DNA of 64,000 nt, from positions 372,001 to 436,000 of the forward strand of contig JAWZYV010013174.1 of NCBI GenBank assembly GCA_038373885.1, read 5' to 3'. Positions 33,831 to 46,642 of the stretch are shown here, piece after piece. A model generated the notes under the pieces. It was given only the letters and a program-made list of their open reading frames with translations, was not told the DNA's origin and ran no database searches. Numbering within the stretch: position 1 is the stretch's first letter; every line of letters starts with the position of its first letter. Position numbers and translations under genes: made by a program. Source of the DNA: Cheiracanthium punctorium. Its lineage: Eukaryota > Arthropoda > Arachnida > Araneae > Cheiracanthiidae.

Positions 33831-35435
33831 TGCATTTTTGTAAAAATGCGCCCCCTTTTCCTCTTTTTAAAAAAAGAATTTGATATTTATTTCTGGATAA
33901 TTTCTTGTTATTTTATTGGTATCAGATATTTAGTTACCGCTTGTTGTCGTTCCTGTGTGCGTGTCTTCTATTTTATTTTATTTTATTTTTTATTTCTATT
34001 TTTTGTTAATTTCTTCTTGAAGGTTGCTTGGTAGTTTCGTTTTTCTTTTTTGGGGTGTCTTTTCAATAGAAAATCTCTGAACTGGAAAAGTTTTACTTGG
34101 ATTAAATTCATATGTTTCCAAATATATGTATCCGTACCTTACAAATTCCTATTTTCTCCGAGACTTTAAAAACTGCTTCTCATGTTTATGTATTTTATTG
34201 CATTAGAGCATTAATCTCGAATTTTGCCAAAATAGCCATTTTGAAATTCGTTTAAAAGATTTTTAAGTAGCATATTGAAATTGAAAAATTTAACCTAACG
34301 TTGACATTTAGAATGGGGATTTCAGAAATTAAGTTATTTGTATTTCAAAAGTTTAAGAAAATTCATTTTAGACATACTTAGACACAGGAAATAAAAATAA
34401 TAACGTAAATTTAAAATATATTGCAGTACATTTTTTGTCAAATTGTACAGTTTTCTTTGAAATTTAAACGTTTAAAAATCCTTTTACCAGCTTAGTTAGG
34501 TTTTTGCCTCACTCGTTATACGTATTGCAAAGTATAAAAAAAACTTCTAAATTCACTTGAATTTTCACACACACACACAAACAAAGAAGAATAATAAAAA
34601 GAATATAATCTAAAAATGAATTATTTGAGCCATATAATAGAGCATTTATATAGGTTATGAAATATTTAACATGTGTATTATTTTTGATGGATTTTTTTTT
34701 TTTAATTGTTAAGGATCACATTTTAATAAAACGTTCTTTTACAAACACAAACCTTTTGAAAAAGAACTAATAATTGGTGTACATCTTTTTCTGTCAACTT
34801 CTACAGCTTTGAGGTTTTCTGAAATTTTCAGTGTACATTCAGGAATATATCAAGATACACAAAAGAAAATCAGTTGTACTCCTTCACTGAATTTTGATTC
34901 ACACACTAATAACAGAAGACATCGAAGAGCATTATCCAGATCATTTTATATTGTTTGTAAAATAATTTTTTGCAAAACTAAAGCCAGAGTAGGGGACTGC
35001 CATTTTATGTTCGTTTAAATTTTAAAACTGTTAAAATTGCAAAAAAAAAAGAAAAGAAAACGTTTGATGCACTAAAGCTTTGAATTTACTAAAAATAATC
35101 GCAATTTTCATTATATATTTATTTCATTTTCAGGCTTTCTAATCATAAATATTGTTTGAAACAAACATTAGGAGTTTGACATTTTCTATAAATTCTTTAA
35201 TTTTAGCATTAAATTTATCTAAGATTTTAGCAAAAGATATGGGATAAAGTCCTTTTTGGCAAAATACTAAAATTTTGTGAGTCTGAGAAATTTGATTTTT
35301 ATTTTTTGCAAAACTAAATAAAAACTTTGTGCAACATACGGTATTGAATAACAAACAGCAGTTTTAATGTTTGGAATGTTTTAAAATACTTTTAAATAAA
35401 TTTGTCTCTAGTAATTCAGATTTAGAGTCATAATT
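33831..35435. other. AT-rich non-genic stretch
   Basis: No gene or complete element seen; includes ATTTT-type repeats near 33970-34000. Confidence 0.5.
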
Positions 35436-36389
35436 TTCTTTTTGGTACTTAAGTATTATCCCGGCGGTCATTCTCGCGAAATTATTTTTTTGTCAAATGT
35501 ACTGGAAAACTGTTGCCAACCGTATTCGTAACCGGTTCGTTCAGTTATTTTTACAGGGAAATTTTAATAGTTCAACCGAGCGAGTTCGTTCGTGAACGCC
35601 ATGTTTAATTTTAATAGTACATTATTTATATTGTTGTTCTTTTCAGTATTTGGTTTATTATTATTATGCCAAAAGTTTTTTTTTCAGTATTATAATTATG
35701 ATAAAATTATGATAAAATAAACATTCCTTTATATTAAGCCTAACTCAAATACGCAACTTTAACAGCATAATTTACTCTTCATTTTCAAATAAAACAATAC
35801 TTAAATTATACTCGGACTGCGAAAAAGAAATTAAGCATGCTAAAAATTAGTCAAAGCATCATGAAAAGAGTTATTTTATGAATAAAATATTGGCTCTCTA
35901 GCAGAACATTCTACGGCCGCTAAATAGAATTGTGATAAAGCGTCAAGATGGTTACCAAGCGAAATGAAATTTATCATTTTAAGTAATATTAATAGCAGTT
36001 TTAATAGTAATAGTAACAACATATTTTTAGTAATATTATTTGGTAATTATAGTAGTGATTTTAAACGAAGTCGATTACAGCGAATATGGGCGAAATATGG
36101 TGGCAATGGCTTCCGTGCAGTTTTCTGCGATGGCAGACCCTTTTCACCCGGATCATCGTATATGATTCCAATAGTTTAAAGCCGAATCATCTTTAAAGAT
36201 CTGAATTAATTTAACAGGAATCAATATTGGATGTAAAATTAAATAAATAAAAACTTCGTGAAAAAAAGCACTCATAAAATGTTACTTTTAAGAAGTACAT
36301 CCCAATATTGGATGTATCCGGCATTTATCTTGGCAAAAAATCGCTCTCCTTGGCGGGCCGCTGGGATAATATCTAAGTACCTTCTTTTT
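35436..36389. mobile_element. DNA transposon, non-autonomous, 938 bp, 8-bp TSD
   Basis: Element 35444-36381. The left end reads GGTACTTAAGTATTATCCCG then GCGG; the right end on the reverse strand reads GGTACTTAGATATTATCCCA then GCGG, giving an inverted repeat of about 24 bp with three differences. Flanks are TTCTTTTT on both sides (35436-35443 and 36382-36389), a perfect 8-bp target duplication. The 8-bp duplication fits hAT, P or Merlin; the GG start is not the usual hAT CAG/TAG, so the superfamily is left open. The interior shows no transposase. TCAATATTGGATGTA and CCAATATTGGATGTA occur 80 bp apart near its right side. Confidence 0.75.
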
Positions 36390-37359
36390 CAGCGGAAGAA
36401 AAAAAATTCGTAAAAATTCAAATCTTGACAGATTTTGAGAATGACTAAATTATTACTGTAGTAGGTTTTTGAAACTATTTGTATACGCATATTTCACATT
36501 TTAAAAAGGAATTTTAATAAATTTTTCAAGTTTTACAAAATTTTGTTACAACTAATAGGGGTTTTGCTGATAAACACTTTCTTAATTAGTCGAGCTATCG
36601 CAAGTATGAATAAAATAAAGATTGACGCTATTATCCCATTACTTATAAAAACCTTATAATGATTCCAAAACCTTAGGAGGATTAAATTTGATTTTCCAAC
36701 AATAATGTAGTGTAATTATTCATCTTTGCAACAAAGAGAATTTTCAGAATTAAAAAAATTTGCATAAATTTATATGTTTACATTTTATTTGAATAATTTT
36801 GAAATATGAGTTTAAGAAGGAATTAATGTATAGTACTTTAGTATTTGACACAATGTCAATATTCACCTTGCGAATGTAAAACCTCATATGAGTTAAAAAG
36901 TTAAGACCTCTTGCTATTTTATTTATCAACAGTGCAATAAAGTTCGCCCGTTTTAACAAGGTTTGGAATTTGATAAATGGAGGAAACCTTATTTAATTTG
37001 ATGATTTTTAATTGTAGCGGAGCGAATTGACAACAATTACATCAATTAACAGCTTCCTATCGAATGTTCGACCGAAACAGAATAATTATGTTAATAATTT
37101 TCATTTTCGTTCAAAACTCACAACGGCAGCTACCTGAGCTTAAATAGATTGGAATGGCATCGCACAAGTTCACGAGCCAGTGAAGCAATACATTCAGCGA
37201 AATTTTCTTCATCTCGAATCTAAAAAGCAACGAAATATGATTTCATCCGGGAATTATAGAATTAAATTTTCTCTATTTGACTAGATGAATGTGGTGACAG
37301 CGAAAATTTTCAATTTAAATTAAAACCCCCAATAAAATAAAGGAGTTCCCACAAAAATT
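36390..37359. other. AT-rich non-genic stretch
   Basis: Nothing recognised. Confidence 0.5.
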
Positions 37360-37700
37360 AGATTAGGGCTCCGTCACTGTCTTCAATTTGTCGATTCTTC
37401 TGTCTCGGTTGGGGGCCTCTAGGGCCACATTTTATTAGCTCACAGGCAATTAGGTGGCCGCTTCTTTTGTTTTCTCTCAGGATTCATTTGATAACTTTCC
37501 GATTTCCAAGAAGCGGCGTTTAGCGCGCGAATTCTTCCTTTGTAAACAGGCAGCCTGCTAAAGAAAAATAAGAAACTTTTTCCTTTAAATTAGGTGAATT
37601 GGGAGGGATTACGAGCGGAGGGGGAGAACGGTGGAATTTTTGAAGGGAGCTGCTGAAGGTGGACTTTGCGGGAATTATTGAGGTGCATAATGAAATTAGG
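37360..37700. promoter_or_regulatory. GC-elevated island with forkhead and Sox-like sites
   Basis: Complex, non-repetitive sequence with higher GC. It contains TGTAAACA (37541-37548), a full forkhead consensus, overlapping CCTTTGT, a Sox/TCF-like site, and homeodomain-like CAATTAGG near 37447. The pattern is compatible with an enhancer; no gene is visible nearby. Confidence 0.33.
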
Positions 37701-38564
37701 GAGATTTACTGACAAGTACTCATAAATATATGGCTTGCCGAGAAAAAAAAAGTAAAGAAATATTCGTTTTGGATATGGGAAAGATGACTAATGCTGAAAA
37801 GCGACGTTTGTTGCGCAGTTTAAGGCGATTTAGTAAACTGCTGTTGCGAGCCAAATAATTTTAAAGTCAACGTACAAATATAATTAACTAAAATGTCTGT
37901 AACTAAAATGTGTGTTTCATCTGTAATAGGTGCACTCAATTTGTGATAGCATTTATGTTAGAAATATAAATTGGATAGGGTTTGCAAATGAAGAAGGGGA
38001 GAGTTTTTGAAAGGAAACTGTTGTAGATGGACTTCGCAGTAATGTATGAGATATGTATTAAAATTTGGAGATTAACTGAAAAGAAATAAAAAAATATGGA
38101 CTAATGCTTAAATGCGAGGTGTTTTATGCCTGACATACGTTGCAGTTTATAGTATTTTGTTAACAACTATTTAAGAGTCAAAACATTTTAAATAATAACT
38201 ATAAGTTAATTCAAGTTTCAAACAGAACTAACTGAAAGAATTTCGTCTGAAATAGATAAAATAAAAATATTTAGCACTCAGATTTACAAAAGTAATTTTG
38301 ATGAGGCTTATAAACGAGTGAGAGGGTGTTTTCTTATAATCATTTTTCAATGCCTTTTTGTGTAATTGCGTTAGAGACGACCACAGACACACACATGTTT
38401 CGCAAGTATGTATTTATTAAAGCGAAGCAAAATTAAAAAAAAAAAATTCTTGTTGTATAAGTAAATCTATAAAAAGTCGTATGAATATCAAAATCAGATA
38501 TATTTTTAATGTGAAAAAGGAAGTATAAAATGCATTTAAAAAAGAAAACACGATTGACCATGCA
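37701..38564. other. AT-rich non-genic stretch
   Basis: Nothing recognised. Confidence 0.5.
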
Positions 38565-38734
38565 CAGGGGTGTATACGAGGGGAAGGGGGTTGGGGGTTC
38601 AACCCCCCCCCCTTGTTATTATTATTTTTTTTACTACATGTCTGTAAATTCTGAATTTTTAGCTTGCGCATTTTAACACAAAGTTATGTCTATAACCTCT
38701 CCCTCTCTTTGAAGGACGTTTTCATACGCCACTG
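38565..38734. mobile_element. hAT-type MITE, diverged, ~170 bp
   Basis: Ends CAGGGGTGTATACG and, on the reverse strand, CAGTGGCGTATGAAAACG: an imperfect inverted repeat. Length and interior (GGGGTTGGGGGTTCAACCCC) match the 166-bp hAT MITE at 22863-23028, so both belong to one family. The flanks ACCATGCA and AGCATGTC share 5 of 8 bases, consistent with an aged 8-bp duplication. Confidence 0.62.
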
Positions 38735-38777
38735 AGCATGTCATCCGCACATCTGAGTCAATTGTCTACATATCCGT

Positions 38778-39144
38778 ACGGGACATAGGGTTGCCAGGTC
38801 GCGAAACCAAGTAGCCGGACAGACCAGCCAGTTTGGCCGGACATTTGGGTAAAAAGGCCGGACAGCTTACAATATTGAGGATTTTGTCTCAGTATTAATA
38901 GGTACGACAAAAAAATTGTATGTAAAATCAAGCTTTTATGAATATTACTACCATGAATCTTGTTAAATTCTAATTCTTGTTAAATATAAATAACATCGAA
39001 TGCCAAATCAGTTCAAGTACTTTATTACTAATCAGCCGAAGTCATCAGTAAAAAGCCGGACAGCGTTCAGTTTGGCCGGACACGCAATCAAAAAGCCTAA
39101 CAATGTCCGGCTTTATCCGGACGCCTGGCAACGCTAACGGGACA
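38778..39144. mobile_element. hAT-type non-autonomous element, 351 bp
   Basis: Element 38786-39136. Ends TAGGGTTGCCAGG and, on the reverse strand, TAGCGTTGCCAGG (one mismatch). It is flanked by ACGGGACA on both sides (38778-38785 and 39137-39144), a perfect 8-bp duplication typical of hAT. The motif GCCGGACA or its complement recurs several times near both ends (38812-38870 and 39053-39122), as expected for transposase-binding subterminal repeats. The AT-rich centre has no coding capacity. Confidence 0.88.
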
Positions 39145-39839
39145 GATAACCAGTTTTAGATTTGACTTTTACTATCATTATTACTATCATAACTTAATTA
39201 TTTTTCTATATATGCATATAATTGCATATTGAATTCGCAATTAGGTTTGGTTGCGTATAATCATTCAATTTTTTTTTCCCCAAAGTAAGTAAGCATTTTT
39301 AAATAAGCGTTTACTTTGACTCGGTTCATTCCCTGACACCGAGCCAATGACACTCCTTCGAACTTACCTAAAACAATATCAATAATTTTTTTTCAAAAAT
39401 AAATTAACACCAATTATGACCAAACTTTTCCTAGGTTTCGTGTTTTATTTTTAACTTTCAACAAACTTAAAAGCAATCATTCCCATATATCTTTATTGAA
39501 TCGTTTTAATGAATGGAATGTTTTTTTTTTTTCTTTCATCCTCAACACTGATGTTGAACCACTGATTCTTTCTTATTATTGTCGAACTTGTATGTAATAT
39601 ATCTTCTCCCAAGCGTTTCTAAAAATATGCAATAAACGACTGACATTTCTCCATTTTTTATACAGCGTATGGCACATTTCAAACAATCTTATGTCCACGT
39701 TCCACGGGTAGCAACAATTTTTCTATAGTATTTGTTTGATTTATGTAACAAAAATAATGAGGTATAAATTATATGGAAAAAAATGAAGAAAATCTGAAAC
39801 CTTTTCAGATTTTAAATACGCACCAAAGTGCTATATATT
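39145..39839. other. AT-rich non-genic stretch
   Basis: Nothing recognised. Confidence 0.5.
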
Positions 39840-40590
39840 AAAAGCGTATCATAATTTATGCGTCATCCCTATTTTCTTCCTTATTCCATAAGGTTTGAAA
39901 GTGTATCATTGTTCATGAGTGAGCAGTATTTTTCTTCCTTATTTTATAAAAACCATCTTTGGAATCGAAATCTATCTTAAAATCGCCTACTAAAACTATT
40001 TTACAATCTTCGCCAAGTATATTACAACTACACTTCACAGTTTTAAATTTTGTTTCGAATGTGCATCATAATCCATGAGTGTGCCGTATTTGTGTTTGTC
40101 TTTCTTGGGTTGATTTCTTACTTTAACGCCCCAACTCTCGCCGAGGTGGCGATCATTAAACATATAGAGTAACCATGACGATTTTTTTGTATTTACGTGG
40201 CAATCGTAATTGTGTTTTCACCGGGTTTCTTCACCGGGCATATTCGAACTATAGGCATATTCCAAATATATCTCGTAGACATTTTAAATGCTGTTTGGAA
40301 TGAGCATCATAATCCATGAGTGTATCGTGTTTTCCTTCTTTGTTCCATAAAACACTTCTACTGAATAGAAATCTATATTAAAATCGCCTACCAAAACTGT
40401 TTAACAACTTTCGCCAGGCATAGTCAAACTACACCTTTATAAATACCATTTCGAAAGTGTATCATAATCTATGATGTGTACCGTATTTGTTTTCACTATT
40501 CTATAAAACACTTCTTCGGAATTAAAATCTATATTTAAATCGTCTACTAAAACTATTTTACAATATTCGCCAGGCGTCTTCTAACTATAC
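39840..40590. repeat. Decayed ~156-bp tandem repeat array
   Basis: Related units carry GTGTATCATAATCCATGAGT followed by a G-rich CCGTATTT step, then CCATAAAACACTTCT, GAATCGAAATCTATATTAAA, then ATCGCCTACTAAAACTATTT and TTCGCCAGGCATATT. The lead motif occurs near 39900, 40058, 40301 and 40456. Spacing is about 155-158 bp, except between the second and third, where about 86 extra bases (40110-40200) are inserted. A partial unit lies near 39845. No coding frame persists across units. Confidence 0.8.
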
Positions 40591-41744
40591 TCAAAATAAT
40601 TTATTTATAATAAACTGTCGTATTTTGGCACCCAGTTTAGCGATCATTTATCAAAAATTGCAAACCTTGTGCGACTTTCAACATTTTATTAACGCCTCCC
40701 CCCCTCCACGTTATCTGGCAAACACATTTCAAAAGTGACTCGACGCGCTAATTGTACCAAAATCGTGTCTACACAAAAAGCAAAATTGCACTCTGGTGCT
40801 AAAAAAACAACATCAACAAACAAACAAACAAAAAACATTGTATATTATGTTTATCGTTACCTGACTTCATATGGCCATCCCTCCTTTTTGAATGAATGAG
40901 ATCGTGTTTGAGATTAAAGAAATAATAAGTGACTGGACCGAGGTTAAAATAAACATAGAAATATGAATTATGCAATTAACTCACAAAAACACAAATTAAT
41001 AATACTAAATATACTGTTTTCGAATGATTCCCGAGCCTTTTAAAATTTCAGCAGTACTGTGTAAAATTAAAGCTCATTTACTTACTTTTTAATGAAATTT
41101 TATTCAGTTTTTTGTTCATTTGTTACTCCTGAGTATTGCTCGAAGTGAACTAGCAGCAAAACAGAGCGGCAACAGGGAATGTATCAAAAAATGTTTTGAC
41201 TCGCCATCGCTGATGTAAGGTCATCTATAACGGACTTACTCTATGCTTTAATAAGCGTAAAATTTTGAATTGAACGATATTAATGATAAAGCTAATAATG
41301 ATGATTCTGGTGAGAATCCAATACACGACCCCTTTTAAAATAGGCAAACTATTTATAGCAACTAGAAGTCAAAGCCCGTTGTGGAGGCAATTACAAGGGG
41401 CGCTAGAAAAAACATTCGACGAAAATACGTCAACGCTCAACATATTAATTCTTCGTCCGTCTAAAATTAATAACTCCACATTCAATTTTTATTATGTACC
41501 CAAATCGAATTTCGTGCTCTTCCAGAAGCGTGCCGTAACTTTTCTCATTCGAAATATTTCGTTTTGTGTACATAGTCATTCTTATATCCATGTAGGCGAT
41601 TTATTTGTGAAAAAAAATTAAGCTTTGTAATCTGGAAAAATAATTTTAAATGAATTGGAATCCTCCAATGGGGTGTATGTCATGATTTTCATTTGAAACA
41701 GCTCATTTTGTCAAGCTAGTGATTCACTTTGTTGACTCTCGGAA
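40591..41744. other. AT-rich non-genic stretch
   Basis: No gene supported. A 112-codon frame at 41283-41621 has no recognisable domain or repeat relationship. Confidence 0.5.
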
Positions 41745-41905
41745 ATAAAATGGAGCTGAAAAGAGCGAAAAATCACTTAGAAATGAGGGAACAAGTGGAT
41801 TTTCAGATTTTTAAAGGAGCGCAGATTGTTTACTCTATTTTTATACATGATTATGAAAAATTTCAAGAGGATCGTACAAACGGTGTAAATTTTATTACAG
41901 TTTTG
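41745..41905 (-). repeat. Decayed Helitron 5'-region fragment
   Basis: On the plus strand, AAAATCACTTAGAAATGAGG, then GGAACAAGTGGATTTTCAGA, then TTTCAAGAGGATCG. This aligns with the reverse strand of the Helitron 242-bp unit. The element's direction is therefore minus. No termini are preserved. Confidence 0.55.
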
Positions 41906-42277
41906 GACAATAACTTTTTAATCAGTTAGGATTAATGACGGCAAAAGTTTTGTTTGGAAGTGGTCACACCGGTATTGTTAGAGAGTAAGTCAGGGTTCAG
42001 CCTAACTATATAGGAGGATAAACAATGACTAACAGTGAAAAAAGGGCAACAAGTAACTGGGCACAACTTGGGCGAGTTTATTACGTAGGGAATTAATTTA
42101 ATTAGATGGAAATTCGCATGAGAAACTAGATGCAAGTGATGTATGTTATACTATCACTGTAATTATGAATATCATGGTATTTCTGATACTACTAATAAAT
42201 GTATTAATTTTCGAAGATCAATGCGAGATTTATTATGAACTCTATTTGATCCAGACTACCGGCGCTGTGAGACGTAT
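41906..42277. other. Short non-genic stretch
   Basis: Nothing recognised. Confidence 0.5.
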
Positions 42278-42336
42278 CCCGGGCATGTACACAAGCTCTC
42301 TGAACGCTAATAGAGGACTTATGTGTGCTACCTGGC
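42278..42336. repeat. Short palindromic element, copy 2
   Basis: CCCGGGCATGTACACAAGCT on the left pairs imperfectly with the reverse complement of ATGTGTGCTACCTGG on the right; the centre has CTCTGAACGCTAATAG. It resembles copies at 7291 and 50006 in end motif (CACA) and the GAACG-TAATAG/GATAGACG interior. Confidence 0.45.
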
Positions 42337-45300
42337 GCTGATGATGATCATACAGATAATGGTGTTCATGATGATGAACTTGTTAATAAAAATATTTTAA
42401 GGAATTTTAAGCAGATCATGTAAACCTGGATATTCAGAACTTAAAAAGAGATACAACTCCTCCAAAAAAAAAAAAAAAACAACATATTCTAGAGGAATTC
42501 TATAAATTCCCGTATTTTTTTTTTTTTTTTTTTTTCAAATTAAGAAAGAAAAAGTAATTTTAGAAATAAGCACAACAATAGCTGAGAGAGAATTTGTAAC
42601 AATCGAATTATTTTAGCTGCTTACGGTATTCAAGGTACGCATTTTTATAAAAATTAAATTACTAAAATTATTTTCTTAAAGAATAAGATGTTAATAACTA
42701 AAACTGCTAAAAATAACTAAAAAGCAATCTATTATAAAACTATACAAAATAAGGCAATCAATAAAAAATATATTTCCGCTGTATATTCACATTTAAAATG
42801 AAAAATTTCTCAATTGTTTAACGTGTAATTTTTTTTTTACAATAAAGCTAGAAAGACATTTTTTTATGTATCGATAGCAAATTTTTAATTTTGAATAATG
42901 GTTTGGTTGTTTATTACTCTAAATAAAAAATGCTACGTATTGCGGTTTAATAAAGAAAAGTGCACATACAAATATGGCATTTTGTGTCTCAGGACTAAAA
43001 ATAATTTCAGAAAAACAAAGTTACTTGCTTTTAAAAGTACAAATAATTTTATATTTATGGATTTTTTAAAATAAAGTTTGCTGCCTGCTGGTAGTCATAA
43101 TTGAATATTTCTAATCACGGTTAGGCTGTCTGCTCAAGTATTTGAAATTTCTTTTCTGTGAAACATACATACAAATCAAATCAGTTTCAGAATTTCTTAT
43201 TAAAACGTAAGACAACTTAACTTGCAACATTTTATTTTATTTATTTATTAACTACAAAAATGCTGTAGCATTCTCGTAACTATAGCTAAGATGAGCTAAT
43301 AAGTAATTTTCCTATATTAAATTATTAAATGCTTGAATTGTACATTTATTTTTTCAAGTAGCTCACATGCAGATCAAAAATGGAATAAATCTGTTTACAT
43401 GAATTCAAAATTTTGATAGAGAGAAAAATCTGAAGAAACATTTTGTATAATATCATGGATGTGTTGCGGGTAATCAGTCTCAATTACTGAAAAATATCAA
43501 ATTGGAATTCTGAAGAATGACATCGTAAAAAAGAAGAAAAAAAAAGTAAATAATAAGTTCAAGCCAAGCAATTTCAATGAAAGATATTAATTGACTTTTG
43601 CCTCTAGGTATTCATCTTTATTTCAGCAGATGAAAAACATCATTACTCTTCCTATTGGAGTATTAAATTTTTATGATTATGAATATTCATTTTGTTTTGA
43701 GGGTAAAATGAATTGCTGCAGAGAAAAACTTTTTGAAACTTTTTTCAAATCAGAAATTGTCGGCTAAAATTGAAAGTTATTGAAATATTTTAAATATTTT
43801 AGCATTATACTAATATTAATTTTAGAAGCGAATTTCTTTCATACTGTAACAAAGATAAACTTAGATGCAATTTTATCTTCATTTTTAAACATAAAGTAAA
43901 ATTATGGAATTGAATGCAAAACTGATAATTTAGCACTTGTTTTAAATGGTTTGTAATAGAAAAATATACCTTTTACTTCCAAAGGAATTTTTTGTTATGT
44001 TGTATTGTCTTACTGAAATAAGAGTAGTAAAAAGCACGAAAATATTATAATTTTGAATAGTAACAATGTCGTTTTAGTACAGATACTGTACTATTCTTGA
44101 GAAAAATGTAACAGGTTTATTATAGAATACATGTAAATAAAAATGTAAAATAAATTTATCTATATAGATATACGGATATGAAATAAATACTTGTTTTACA
44201 ATATCAAGCTTTCATTAAATGCTTTATTAAATGAGAATGTTCTAAAGAATGAATGTATTATTTCTCAAAGTGATATATGTACTCAAGATAACAGTTGAAG
44301 TGTTTCTCCTTCACATAAAAAAATGAATAAATACAATTGAAATTATAAGTCTGTTCAGTTACTTTCTTAAATAGTTCAGATTATGATAATTAGATTGTTG
44401 TTTTAAAAAGTTACTCTTTACAAAAAATTAATGCGATGTTAAATGAGATATTTAATTTGATTACAAAAGAAATTTTAGCATTAATAAAAATGTTTTTGAA
44501 AGAAAATATGTACCCATTTTGCATGTTTTTTATATGTACTTGTATTTGTTATAATATTATTAAATTATTCTTTAATAGAATTACAGATAAAATATAGTAA
44601 ACAATATATTTATGATTAATATGATTTATTGAAGCTCCAGAAAAAATCATACCATGTTTCAGTTTTTATAAAAATACATCTTAATTGCTTATTGTATAGT
44701 TTTATTTTTTCTATTTTTCTTTTATAAATGCAGTTAAAATACATACATGTAATACCTAGAGTGCAGTTGCATTTAAAAACAGACCATGGAAGTATCGCTA
44801 GTGCCTGCTAAATTTCCGAACTTTTTAAATGAAAATTTCTTTTAAAATCTTTCCCATTGTTTTTAAGCAGGATGAAACGATTTTATGTGCAGAGGACGCT
44901 CAGTATTGTTCTCCTATTAACATTCAGAGAATATTGCTGTGCTGCCTGGGTATAGTCCTATTTATCACAGAGAAGAGATGGGCAGCCAAACAAACCACTC
45001 TCACAAATAATTTTTTTCTTAAAAGTGATACCAAAATCTTTCTTACTTTTTACATAAAATTTACTGATATTCCACTACAATTCCATCAAAATATCAATAT
45101 ACGTGAGCAGAGTCCAAAATAACATCAAATCAATTAAAGAACGCTGAATTAAGTTCGTTTGACTCTTGCACACTATAGCAACAACAACCAAAAAAAATGT
45201 GGAGCTGTACACGGCTACCAAATAGTGCCTTCGACGCGTAGTATTTTGAAATTATTACTGCCTGGGGAAATAATCAAGGACAATAGAACACCGAGAAAAA

Positions 45301-45339
45301 TATTAAAAAAAAAGGAAAAAGGAAAACACGATCAAGATC
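42337..45339. other. AT-rich non-genic stretch
   Basis: About 3 kb without any recognised gene or element. It contains an A run (about 42464-42479) and a T run (about 42517-42536) that could pair with each other. Confidence 0.5.
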
Positions 45340-46030
45340 ATTAACGCAGCTGAAGCAGCGTAGTAATAAGAGTGCCACAATCATCTATCTCATAGCAATC
45401 TGTGCCAAAGCATTAAGAGTCTGGCTTCTCCGCCAAGCATCGGACTCTTATCATTCACTTATTACCATATGCGATATTTTTTTTTCTCTCTCCATCTTCC
45501 CCCACTTTACCTTCTGGCACCCTCTTCTTGCTCTTTAAATAAATCTCTCCTTCCTTCCCCACCTTTTGACCCACCCAATTTGTGGATTATTAACGAGCTC
45601 TTTTTAAGCGGAGTTTGTTTACAGGAAGATTATGCCCACCGTTTTCTTGTACCGTGGCCGCTACACGACACTTAAACGGTCCTCCCCCCTCCTCCTCCTC
45701 CTCCTTTACCCTGTCCTCCCGTTTCTTCTCCCCCACTTCTCCCCTCCCTTGCTCCTTCAACTCATTTAACAACACCCCTAGGAGCAAGAGGGGGGGGGGG
45801 GAAGTGGAAAAAAAAGAAATGAAGAAAAAAAAAAAGTGACGACAAGAGGTGATCCATAATTCCTTCGGTTTTGCCCGTGCTTATAATTTGCGTAAATTGT
45901 TTCTTCTTAGAGGCTTTTAAACGTTCCGCAGTCATAGGTAAAAGGGAGGGGGGGGGAGAGCAGAATTCCTTCCCCCTCCTTTTCACTTAAGCAACATCAA
46001 GCCCCGCTATCGGGTTGATCTTCATTATAC
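45340..46030. promoter_or_regulatory. GC-elevated island with CT-rich core
   Basis: Two complex flanks (45340-45470 and 45845-46030) surround a pyrimidine-rich core (45475-45770) with CTC repeats and a G run at 45788-45800. The flanks hold non-repetitive motifs such as GCCAAGCATCGGACTCTTAT and CGCTATCGGGTTGATC. Open frames are low-complexity Ser/Pro- or Lys/Glu-rich and not genes. Possible regulatory sequence. Confidence 0.28.
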
Positions 46031-46568
46031 ACATTTTTTGGTATCACTTTACGTAATGACATCTATTTGTGCTGAGTGATAAATATTATGATAAATATTA
46101 TTAATTTCCTAAATAGCCGTCGTGCTTAAAAACGTGCGGTAATTTTTTGCTGTCACGCAACTTTTGCTAAATGTGGCGGTAAAAGTTCTTGATGTAAGTT
46201 AGATGGTCAGCCATTATTTTAATCCTCGAATGTGTTTCAAAATATTTCTGTAATCGAGAATGATATGAGGATTTAGGGATAAAAATTAAAACAATGTTTG
46301 TCTCAAAACATCTTGAAAGTTAATAATTCTTTAAAATGGATATTTTTTTATTGGTATTCATAGAAATGACGTTTGGGCATTTAAATTGACTGCTTTATAT
46401 GGGATTTATTGCTATATAAAAAAAACTTAAATGTACTTTTTCAGAAAGCACACATTGAGTCTCATTTAATATATATATATATAGCATTTAAAAAGCCAAA
46501 AATTACTTTTGAAAGCAATTTAAATGCACGATGATGCACTATATTTTGATGATATTTCATGGACTAAA
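46031..46568. other. AT-rich non-genic stretch
   Basis: Nothing recognised except a short (TA)7 near 46470. Confidence 0.5.
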
Positions 46569-46642
46569 TACAGTGAAACTTCTCGAGAACAACCACCCTC
46601 CTATCCGCGGAGAATCGGTCGTTAACAGAGGTGGTCGGTCGG

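Noticed and set aside
41283..41621. 112-codon plus-strand frame as a small gene
   Set aside because: No recognisable domain, no start context or splice context that stands out, composition like the surrounding DNA.
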